From an uncultured Methylophilaceae bacterium (GTDB lineage: Bacteria; Pseudomonadota; Gammaproteobacteria; Burkholderiales; Methylophilaceae): a stretch of DNA of 64,000 nucleotides. The notes below the pieces were generated by a model that was given only the letters and a program-made list of their open reading frames with translations, ran no database searches and had not been told where the DNA came from. Location of the stretch: contig CAILHX010000012.1 of NCBI GenBank assembly GCA_903834185.1, positions 1 to 64,000 of the forward strand, written 5' to 3'. Shown piece after piece: positions 57,088 to 64,000 of the stretch (positions are counted from its first letter, which is position 1; the number at the start of each line of letters is the position of its first letter). The position numbers and the translations under genes were made by a program.

Positions 57088-58485
57088 TTAAAGAACCTCG
57101 GCAGCAAAATCAGCGAGGCGAGAACGCTCTCCACGAGTCAGGGTGATGTGCCCGTTATGCGGCCATCCTTTGAAGCGATCCACAACATATGTCAGGCCGG
57201 AACTACCCTCGGTCAGATATGGGGTATCGATCTGGGCAATATTTCCCAAACAGACCACCTTGGTGCCTGGTCCGGCCCGCGTGATCAGCGATTTCATTTG
57301 CTTGGGGGTCAGATTTTGCGCTTCATCAATGATCAGGAACTTGTGCAGGAATGTACGCCCACGCATAAAGTTCATCGACTTCACTTTGATGCGGGTACGT
57401 ATCAAATCCTGCGTGGCAGCCCGGCCCCAGTCACCAGCCTCCTCATCTGTTTTGTTCAGCACGTCCAGATTGTCTTCCAGCGCTCCCATCCATGGCGTCA
57501 TTTTTTCTTCTTCAGTACCCGGCAGAAATCCGATGTCTTCGCCCATAGGCACCGTGACGCGTGTCATGATGATCTCACTATAGATCTTCTTGTCCAATGT
57601 CTGGGTAAGGGCAGCAGCCAGAGTAAGCAAGGTTTTTCCTGTACCCGCCTGCCCCAGCAAGCTCACGAAATCAATCTCCGGATTCATCAACAGATCCAGT
57701 GCAAAGCTCTGCTCTCTATTACGTGCAGTGATGCCCCACACATTATGCTTCTGCTGCGCATAATCCTTCAGTACTTCAAGTACCGCAGAATTACCTTCCT
57801 GTTTACAGACAATGGCATAGAACGGTTTTTCATACTCATAGTACACAAATTGATTGATGAGTAATGACGCACATAACGGTCCATGCACGCGATAAAACAT
57901 GCGTCCAGATTCCTGCCAGGATTCCATTTCCTTGCTGTGACTCTCCCAGAAATCCTGGGGTAATTCCCGCACGCCTGTGTAGAGTAAATCAGTGTCTTCC
58001 AGTACTTTGTCATTAAAGTAATCTTCAGCTGAAATCGCCATCGCACGTGCTTTGATGCGTATGTTGATGTCTTTGCTGACCAGAATTACCTGACGTTGCG
58101 GAAAGTTTTTTTGTAGTTGTGCGACGACGCCAAGGATCTGGTTGTCGGCCTTGCTGCCGGCAAGCATAGGAAGCTCTTCAGTGACCGGGTGCGTTTGCAG
58201 GAATAAGCGGCCGCTACTGAATTTATTGCCATTCTGCGCCAGCGGGCAACCCAATTCCAGATCATTCAGGTTGGTACCTATCACTTCTTCAATAAAGCGG
58301 CTGGCCTGACGTGCATTGCGCGCAACTTCAGTCATGCCTTTCTTGCTGTTGTCCAGTTCTTCCAGCGTCACCATGGGTAGGTAGACATCATGCTCCTCGA
58401 ATCTGAATAGACTGGAGGGATCGTGCATCATCACGTTGGTATCTAGAACAAATAATTTTGTGGTTGCACTGGGGTTTTTTGCCAT
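57088..58485 (-). CDS. phoH: PhoH-family ATPase with N-terminal PIN domain
   Basis: A 465-residue PhoH2-type protein. Residues 1-140 form a PIN nuclease domain (FVLDTNVMMHDPSSLF and acidic residues around ELDNSKKG); residues 240-460 form a PhoH helicase/ATPase core with GQAGTGKTLLTLAA and FLIIDEAQNLTPKQMKSL. PhoH2 proteins act on RNA. It lies between lplT and bcp on the minus strand. Confidence 0.93.
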   Translation of the reverse strand: MAKNPSATTKLFVLDTNVMMHDPSSLFRFEEHDVYLPMVTLEELDNSKKGMTEVARNARQASRFIEEVIGTNLNDLELGCPLAQNGNKFSSGRLFLQTHPVTEELPMLAGSKADNQILGVVAQLQKNFPQRQVILVSKDINIRIKARAMAISAEDYFNDKVLEDTDLLYTGVRELPQDFWESHSKEMESWQESGRMFYRVHGPLCASLLINQFVYYEYEKPFYAIVCKQEGNSAVLEVLKDYAQQKHNVWGITARNREQSFALDLLMNPEIDFVSLLGQAGTGKTLLTLAAALTQTLDKKIYSEIIMTRVTVPMGEDIGFLPGTEEEKMTPWMGALEDNLDVLNKTDEEAGDWGRAATQDLIRTRIKVKSMNFMRGRTFLHKFLIIDEAQNLTPKQMKSLITRAGPGTKVVCLGNIAQIDTPYLTEGSSGLTYVVDRFKGWPHNGHITLTRGERSRLADFAAEVL

Positions 58486-58508
58486 GAATCGATCCGATGT
58501 TCCTAAAT

Positions 58509-58964
58509 TTAAATAGTTTTGACTGCTTCTAATAATGCAAGTGCGTGACCATCCACCTTAACCTTGCGCCATTCCTGCCTGAGTACACCTGATGCGTCTA
58601 TGAGAAATGTACTACGTTCAATGCCTCTGACCTGTTTACCATACATATTCTTCATCCTGATGACATCGAATATCCGACACGCAAGATCTTCGCCATCGCT
58701 CACTAAATGAAAAGGAAGGCCCAGCTTCGCTTTGAAGGTTTCGTGGGACTTGATTGAATCGCGCGAGATACCAAATATCTCTGCTTCTGCCGCCTGAAAT
58801 TGTGGATACAAATCTCGAAATTGCTGACCTTCAGTAGTACATCCCGGTGTGGAATCTTTTGGATAAAAATAAATCACAAGTTTTTTATTTTTATATTCAT
58901 GTAATTGAAAGTCTTTTCCGCCGGTCATGGGCAGACTGAAATCAGGAACAACTTGATTAAGCAT
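58509..58964 (-). CDS. bcp: Thioredoxin-dependent peroxiredoxin Bcp
   Basis: A 151-residue peroxiredoxin reducing hydroperoxides. The peroxidatic Cys is in DSTPGCTTEGQQFRDLY. The resolving Cys found five residues later in E. coli Bcp is replaced (E-G-Q), so it is a one-cysteine type or uses another Cys such as that in DLACRIFD. The start could be ATG 58964 or GTG 58973; neither has a strong ribosome binding site. Confidence 0.9.
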   Translation of the reverse strand: MLNQVVPDFSLPMTGGKDFQLHEYKNKKLVIYFYPKDSTPGCTTEGQQFRDLYPQFQAAEAEIFGISRDSIKSHETFKAKLGLPFHLVSDGEDLACRIFDVIRMKNMYGKQVRGIERSTFLIDASGVLRQEWRKVKVDGHALALLEAVKTI

Positions 58965-59101
58965 GAAATGCACACATTGGTATCAAAGAATACCCCCATT
59001 GTTGTGAAAAACTGCATACAAGGCAAGCACTGAATAAGGGTTATCGCATATTAAAATCAATGCTGCCCGTTCTGTCAAAATGCAGTGCGGATTACTGCCA
59101 T

Positions 59102-59875
59102 TCATCTTTGCTTATGGTAGTCAATGATGGTATTGATATATACGGGGCCAACGAACAATACTGCCGGCGGCAAGGGCAGAGGAGAGCTTTTGAGTATGGT
59201 CTTGACTGCATCATCATCCAACATCTTGTAACCGCTACCTTCGGTGACTACAGGACTTCCTATCACGTTGCCGTCTTTATCAATCTGCAACTTGATTTTG
59301 ACTTTTCCTTCCCAACCCTTTAGTGCGGCGACAGCCGGGTATTTCGTGTGTTTTGAGAGCTCGCCATTCAACAGCCTGCCGTAAGCCGCGCGTATCTCAC
59401 CCAAGGTCTCGTCACTGGTCGATGGAGGGCTGGGCGTTGCTACAGGTGCAGTAAATACAGGTGGCGGTTCGGCAGCCTTCTGCTCTACTGCAACGACGGA
59501 AGGAGCCGGTGGCGCAATTACAGGTGTGTCTGCCGCTGCAACAGGCGGCGGAGATTCATCATGCGGCTGTACCACGGCAGGGGTAGGTGCAGGCGTCACA
59601 CGTTGCGGTAACACTTTAGGTGGCACTCTTTCCGGCTTGAGCTGCGGTTTCGGCGGCTCCGGTGGTTTCGGCTTCTCCGGCTCTATCGCTGGCGGAGGCA
59701 GCTGTTGCAACTCTACTGTCAACGGCTCTTCTGCTTTTATGGCGTGGCTAAAGGTAAATCCCGGCAACAGCCCCAGTGCTGCGCTATGCAAAGCAAGCGA
59801 CAGTACTAAAGCCCACAGAAGCAGGTCATTATTTACGTTAAGCGAATGAGTTGAATGCGCCATGTTGCGCGACAT
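59102..59875 (-). CDS. tonB: Energy transducer TonB
   Basis: A 257-residue protein with an N-terminal anchor (LLLWALVLSLALHSAALGLL), a proline-rich spacer (about residues 60-160, repeated PEPPKP and PPPV), and the C-terminal TonB domain with KVKIKLQIDKDGNVIGSPVV and the DDAVKTILKSSPLPLP end. It powers outer-membrane receptors such as the cobalamin receptor at 2002. No exbB or exbD is nearby; tolQR or distant genes must serve. Confidence 0.9.
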   Translation of the reverse strand: MSRNMAHSTHSLNVNNDLLLWALVLSLALHSAALGLLPGFTFSHAIKAEEPLTVELQQLPPPAIEPEKPKPPEPPKPQLKPERVPPKVLPQRVTPAPTPAVVQPHDESPPPVAAADTPVIAPPAPSVVAVEQKAAEPPPVFTAPVATPSPPSTSDETLGEIRAAYGRLLNGELSKHTKYPAVAALKGWEGKVKIKLQIDKDGNVIGSPVVTEGSGYKMLDDDAVKTILKSSPLPLPPAVLFVGPVYINTIIDYHKQR

Positions 59876-59931
59876 AAAGCATTAAAAGGCTGGGATTATA
59901 ACAGTAACGACATCACGGTCAGGCAGCCTTG

Positions 59932-60864
59932 TTACTCCCATTCCAGTTGAGGAAACAGCAGGTTGATATTACGACGATTGACCGTGGAAAATAACACCCA
60001 GGAATCTTTTTCACCGGCAGCCGCATGATCCATCGTGCTTTCCATCGTCTCGCCTTTTTTGATGCTGGCTCGAATGTCGCCTAATATCACCTCAAAGTAG
60101 TGTTGCTCTCGATCAAACGCCTGTTGCCATTGCATAGTAGGCGTGCCGTGACCAGGAATGACCATTTTTGCCGGAATCGCCTTGAGTAGCGGAATGAGTT
60201 TGAGCCAGTTGCGTGTATCACCATCCATTGCAGGAGTACGCTCTATGAATAATAGATCGCCTGCCCATAAAGTCTGGCTGGTGGTATCGAACACCGTCAT
60301 ATCAGTATTGGTGTGTGCGGGCGTCCACGCTTTGAGTTGTAACACACGGCTACCAAGATCAAGCTCCAAAGTGTCTTTGACCAGCAGCGTCGGCTTGACT
60401 ATTTCACTACCCGCAAAAGCTTTCCCCAATACTTCAAGGTTGTTTCGCTGATACATGTCCCGGCGCAGTTCCATCGCATCACCCAACTTGAAATGACCGA
60501 CGAATTGAGGATGGTCTTGCGCAAATGCTGCATCGCCGTATATATGGTCAGGATGAACGTGGGTATTGATGACGTAGGTAATTGGCAGATCGGTGACTTG
60601 TCGCACAGCTTCTCGCAAACGCTGCCCTACGGCAAGGGTGCCGCCGGTATCAATCACTGCGACCGATTTTTTACCGACCACAAAACCGATATTTGCGATG
60701 TCGCCGTGATAACCTTCCGTCAGTTCCTCATGTACGCCTTGGTGGACAAAAACACCTGACGCAACTTCTGTCACCGGCAAAGGTTCAGCCAGTGCCATGG
60801 TGGAGAAAAATAAGGCGTTACAAAGCAAGATGCCGAATAACTTGAGTAAAAGCAAACGATACAA
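59932..60864 (-). CDS. Metallo-beta-lactamase fold protein of the quinoprotein relay type
   Basis: A 310-residue exported protein. The signal peptide (about residues 1-26) precedes an MBL fold with the zinc motif THVHPDH (H102, H104, D106, H107) and later GHGTP. VASGVFVHQGVHEE and NIGFVVGKKSVAVIDTGG match the family named quinoprotein relay system zinc metallohydrolase 2, as I recall it from genome annotation. Such proteins cluster with PQQ dehydrogenases; the reaction is unknown. Here it is 8 kb from xoxF and near the SoxYZ-like carrier. Confidence 0.86.
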   Translation of the reverse strand: MYRLLLLKLFGILLCNALFFSTMALAEPLPVTEVASGVFVHQGVHEELTEGYHGDIANIGFVVGKKSVAVIDTGGTLAVGQRLREAVRQVTDLPITYVINTHVHPDHIYGDAAFAQDHPQFVGHFKLGDAMELRRDMYQRNNLEVLGKAFAGSEIVKPTLLVKDTLELDLGSRVLQLKAWTPAHTNTDMTVFDTTSQTLWAGDLLFIERTPAMDGDTRNWLKLIPLLKAIPAKMVIPGHGTPTMQWQQAFDREQHYFEVILGDIRASIKKGETMESTMDHAAAGEKDSWVLFSTVNRRNINLLFPQLEWE

Positions 60865-61012
60865 TATGACGGACCTCTGTAGTAAAAGTTCAAGGTATCA
60901 TGGCACTATGCTTTTGACTACGCACTTGTGATCATGGTTGCCATGAACTTAACGCATTCCAGCCAGACTAACAAGCGCAGTAATTTTTCAATGTTCTATA
61001 TGGAGATATTAT

Positions 61013-61606
61013 ATGAACGCACGCTATACCAAAGTTGCCATTATCCTTCACTGGCTGATCGGGTTGATGATAATCGGCTTGCTGGCACTGGGCTGGTATA
61101 TGTCCGACCTGCCCAAAGATGCCCCTAAAGCCATGTCACTGGATCTATTCAATTGGCACCTGCATACCGTGCAATTCGCTGAAGCCACTTCGCCCAGAGC
61201 CTATTATTTCAACCTGCACAAATCATTCGGGGTCACTGTATTCGCCTTGATATTACTGCGTATCTACTGGCGTTTTACCCATGTTGCGCCGGCATTGCCT
61301 GCCAGCATGGTTGCCTGGCAACAAAAAGCAGCCAAAGCATCGCATCACCTACTGTATTTGCTGATGTTCCTGATGCCCTTGAGCGGACTGATCATGGGTG
61401 CGTATAGCAAATACGGAGTGAAATGGTTCGGCACCACAGTCATTACCGGCCTGGACAACGAACCCATGCGTCTTGTGTTCAAGGAAATACACGAGAATAT
61501 CGCCTGGCTGATAGCAGTACTGGTTGCGATCCATGTGATTGCCGCCTTTAAACACCTGCTGGTAGATAAGGACGAGGTCATGGGGCGCATGTGTCTACAT
61601 AAATAA
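61013..61606 (+). CDS. Cytochrome b561
   Basis: A 197-residue four-span membrane cytochrome. Paired histidines sit in the spans: IILHWLIGLM, YFNLHKSFGVTVF, KASHHLLYLL and VAIHVIAAFKH. Such proteins carry electrons between quinone and other carriers. TGGAGATATTAT lies before the ATG. It is divergent from the metallo-hydrolase and convergent with the SoxYZ-like carrier, making a likely three-gene relay neighbourhood. Confidence 0.9.
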   Translation: MNARYTKVAIILHWLIGLMIIGLLALGWYMSDLPKDAPKAMSLDLFNWHLHTVQFAEATSPRAYYFNLHKSFGVTVFALILLRIYWRFTHVAPALPASMVAWQQKAAKASHHLLYLLMFLMPLSGLIMGAYSKYGVKWFGTTVITGLDNEPMRLVFKEIHENIAWLIAVLVAIHVIAAFKHLLVDKDEVMGRMCLHK

Positions 61607-61635
61607 AAAGTAGTTGGAGTCGTTAGTTGGAAGTC

Positions 61636-61662
61636 AAAAAAGGGCGCTATGCGCCCTTTTTT
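61636..61662. terminator. Terminator between cytochrome b561 and SoxYZ-like gene
   Basis: AAAAAGGGCGC, loop TAT, GCGCCCTTTTTT. Symmetric A and T tracts allow it to stop transcripts from both converging genes. Confidence 0.92.
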
Positions 61663-61702
61663 CATTTGCACCAGAATTTTATTCAGTGCCATTGGTGACC
61701 CC

Positions 61703-62485
61703 TTAATTATTGACCTCGACCTCATGCGTGAATGTCTTGCCTTCATTATCCAATGCAGTCACCTCAAGTTTTCCAGGCGCATCAGGCAGGTAAAAGAAAC
61801 GCATATAAGGGTCTTCCGAGATCGCCACGCCAAAATCAGCCTGCATCACCGGCTTGCTATTGTAGTTAAAGCTTACCTTGCTGATAAAGAATGCGGGTTT
61901 GTAGCCACCTGATGCCAGATCGCGTTGCAAACCGGTAAACATTGGATGCTTGATTAAAAATGTGACCGGATTCGCTGCCCCAAACTTGACAGGAGCTTCC
62001 ACATTCAACTTGATCTTTCCTGCAGCCGCACGAATTTCCGCATCATCGCCATCCACCATCCCGCCACAACCGCCTGCAGCGCGTATGGCAATCTCGGCTA
62101 AAAACAACTTCCCATCGGCTGTTTCACCTACTGCGTGGATATAGGAGTCTGTCTGCATACGAATACGGGTGGATAGCTGAGCTTTGCCATTGAGGGCAGT
62201 GAAATGATATACGGCAGCCAAGGGAATAGGATTTGCATCCACGAACAGGTATACGTTCTTATAGGTATCGGGCTTATCTATGCTCAACGTAATGGGCACT
62301 TGTGCTCCACTTTCGGCGCGTCTTGGTCCTTCCAGTCGCATGACATCGGAAACCTCGATTACCTTGTCGCCGAAGAAACTTTTTTTCAGTACCGGCCACA
62401 CATCAGGACTTGCTTCGGCAAATGCATACACGCTTGAAAAACAGCAGGCTAGCAAACTGACCACAATGAAAAGCCGCTTCATCAA
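61703..62485 (-). CDS. Quinoprotein dehydrogenase-associated SoxYZ-like carrier
   Basis: A 260-residue exported protein (signal MKRLFIVVSLLACCFSSVYA). Two immunoglobulin-like domains correspond to SoxY and SoxZ fused in one chain. The SoxY carrier-arm motif GGCGG, with Cys140, is present but internal, between the two domains (IRAAGGCGGMVDGDD). This matches the family annotated as quinoprotein dehydrogenase-associated SoxYZ-like carrier. No other Sox genes are here, so sulphur oxidation is unlikely; the cargo is unknown. Confidence 0.88.
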   Translation of the reverse strand: MMKRLFIVVSLLACCFSSVYAFAEASPDVWPVLKKSFFGDKVIEVSDVMRLEGPRRAESGAQVPITLSIDKPDTYKNVYLFVDANPIPLAAVYHFTALNGKAQLSTRIRMQTDSYIHAVGETADGKLFLAEIAIRAAGGCGGMVDGDDAEIRAAAGKIKLNVEAPVKFGAANPVTFLIKHPMFTGLQRDLASGGYKPAFFISKVSFNYNSKPVMQADFGVAISEDPYMRFFYLPDAPGKLEVTALDNEGKTFTHEVEVNN

Positions 62486-62552
62486 AAATCCCTCAAAGTA
62501 ACGATGTATATGCAGCGATAGACAACAGCAAGGCAGACTTGTTCAGGTTTTT

Positions 62553-64000
62553 TTAGCCGCCAACAGTATGCACGATGCGTATGGTGCGACCATCCGGGAT
62601 CTCGTTATGCGCCAGAACGCTGAGGTTAGGTACAGAACGACGCAAAAAGCGCGATAGTACTGAACGCAACTGGCTGGGTACAAGTAATACGGAAGGCACG
62701 CCCATCTGTTCCTGCTCGGCAGCAGACTGGCTGACCCCTTCCAGCAATTGCTCCGCCAGACCAGGTTCCAGTCCTGGACCATCCATGCCTGGAGTCTGCG
62801 TGGCATGCATCAACATACTTTCCAAACGAGGCTCGAGTGCGATCACCTGTATCTCTTCATTACCCGCAAACAATTGCTGGGTAATGGCTCGGCCCAAGGC
62901 GGTACGTACGGCAGCCGTCAGTATTTCTGTATCCTGGGTGCGCATGGCATGATCCGCCAGCACTTCCAATATGGTGCGCATGTCACGGATATGAACACCT
63001 TCAGCCAGAAGGTTTTGCAACACTTTCTGCAAAGTACTGAGTTGCAGGGTCTTGGGAATAAGATCTTCCACCAGCTTGGGCGATTCTTTAGCCACACGAT
63101 CCACCAATTGCTGCGTCTCTTCACGCCCGAGCAATTCAGATGCATGCGTTTGAATGACGTTGGAAAGGTGGGTCGCGATCACGGTTGAGGCATCTACCAC
63201 GGTATAACCATAGGCTTGTGCCTGATCACGCATTTCATTCTCGATCCATACCGCAGGCAGGCCGAAAGTAGGATCTTTGGTCTGGACACCAATCAACTCG
63301 CCGCTCACACGACCTGGGTTAATCGCAAGGTATTGATTTACAAAACCCTCGCCCTGACCGATCTCTACTCCCTTGAGTACGACGCGATATACATTCGGCT
63401 TCAGCTCAAGGTTGTCACGGATATGCACGGGTGGAACCAGAAAACCGGAATCCAGCGCAAACTTCTTGCGGATACCACGAATACGGCGCAGCAACTCTCC
63501 ATCCTGCCCACGATCCACCAACGGAATCAGACGATAGCCGACTTCCAGCCCGATCACGTCCACAGACTGTACATCTTCCCAACCGACTTCCGGCATCTCG
63601 TCCGTAGGTGGCGGCGTGACTGCCTTGATCTGATCAGTCCCTTCAAGCGCCATGCGTGCGCGCTTGTCCATGGTATATCCTATCCAGGCAGCGCCTCCAC
63701 CCAACAACAGGAAAGCAAAATGTGGCATGCCGGGTATCAAGCCCATGGTGCACAATAATCCGCCAGTAAGGTAGAGCACCTTGGAATTTGCAAACATTTG
63801 ACCCACCAACTGGGTGCCAATGTCTTTATCATCATTGCCGCCAACACGAGTTACCACGATACCTGCGGCCGTAGAGATGATAAGTGCGGGTATTTGTGCT
63901 ACCAGACCGTCGCCTATCGTGAGCAGGGTATAATTATTCAGTGCGGTAGCGAAATCCAGGTCATGCTGTACCATGCCGACGATCAAGCCGCCGATAATAT
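62553..64000 (-). CDS. flhA: Flagellar export protein FlhA, C-terminal part
   Basis: The gene runs off the right edge; the visible 482 residues are the end of the membrane domain and the full cytoplasmic domain. IIGGLIVGM and LLTIGDGLVAQIPALIISTAAGIVVTRVGG are family hallmarks. FlhA is the export gate of the flagellar type III system. The C-terminus ends NEIPDGRTIRIVHTVGG. The gap between it and the SoxYZ-like gene has no other feature I can support. Confidence 0.96.
   Translation of the reverse strand, partial: IIGGLIVGMVQHDLDFATALNNYTLLTIGDGLVAQIPALIISTAAGIVVTRVGGNDDKDIGTQLVGQMFANSKVLYLTGGLLCTMGLIPGMPHFAFLLLGGGAAWIGYTMDKRARMALEGTDQIKAVTPPPTDEMPEVGWEDVQSVDVIGLEVGYRLIPLVDRGQDGELLRRIRGIRKKFALDSGFLVPPVHIRDNLELKPNVYRVVLKGVEIGQGEGFVNQYLAINPGRVSGELIGVQTKDPTFGLPAVWIENEMRDQAQAYGYTVVDASTVIATHLSNVIQTHASELLGREETQQLVDRVAKESPKLVEDLIPKTLQLSTLQKVLQNLLAEGVHIRDMRTILEVLADHAMRTQDTEILTAAVRTALGRAITQQLFAGNEEIQVIALEPRLESMLMHATQTPGMDGPGLEPGLAEQLLEGVSQSAAEQEQMGVPSVLLVPSQLRSVLSRFLRRSVPNLSVLAHNEIPDGRTIRIVHTVGG

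Overview
The window reads as chromosome of a betaproteobacterial methylotroph, most likely a Methylophilaceae-like member of the Nitrosomonadales. The reasons are a lanthanide-type methanol dehydrogenase (XoxF) with its XoxJ/XoxG partners and no calcium-type MxaF, an orphan PQQ precursor gene (pqqA), quinoprotein relay proteins, a solitary BtuM cobalamin transporter under a B12 riboswitch, and betaproteobacterial gene orders. The genus is an inference; no rRNA is present.

Layout. 1-1543: 3' end of moaC, an EVE-domain gene, 6S RNA, zapA and a ZapB-like coiled-coil gene. 1670-5149: cobalamin riboswitch, TonB-dependent receptor, btuM and cobU, a B12 uptake and salvage block. 5232-9056: trpG-trpD-unknown-trpC-hemB. 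9053-17116: ycgR, an unknown gene and mrcA facing aroK-aroB-dgt, then a CBS-domain protein and an EamA permease. 17192-26614: yebC-ruvCAB-ybgC-tolQRAB-pal-cpoB-queE-queC. 26708-28929: rpsP-rimM-trmD-rplS. 29037-32695: pqqA (23 codons), ogt, xerD, folB, plsY, tsaD. 32798-37285: macromolecular-synthesis operon rpsU-yqeY-dnaG-rpoD, followed after 9 bases by tRNA-Ile(CAT).

Accessory island, 37374 to about 46710. The 3' half of tRNA-Ile(CAT) is repeated as perfect 47-base copies at 42801 and 46252, with a degenerate copy near 46646. This marks stacked integrations at one tRNA gene. Two elements (about 5.5 kb and 3.45 kb) have matching 191-base right ends carrying paired GTTCGG repeats, but neither contains an integrase. 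Cargo includes a DUF2971 protein, an XRE regulator with a visible operator, a fused and truncated VapE-like ATPase, a possible toxin-antitoxin pair, a three-gene module ending in a divergent Fic protein, and small secreted proteins, one interrupted by an in-frame TAG. The next chromosomal gene, an HD-GYP response regulator, is truncated at its 3' end.

47767-64000: a BrkB-cNMP fusion, proline iminopeptidase, the methanol-oxidation cluster xoxF-xoxJ-xoxG-(lipoprotein paralogue of xoxG)-ndh, lplT, phoH, bcp, tonB, then a metallo-hydrolase and a SoxYZ-like carrier of the quinoprotein relay type around a cytochrome b561 gene, and the C-terminal two thirds of flhA. Together these suggest periplasmic methanol oxidation by a PQQ enzyme feeding c-type cytochromes, with accessory relay proteins, B12 scavenging and PQQ peptide supply encoded within 60 kb.
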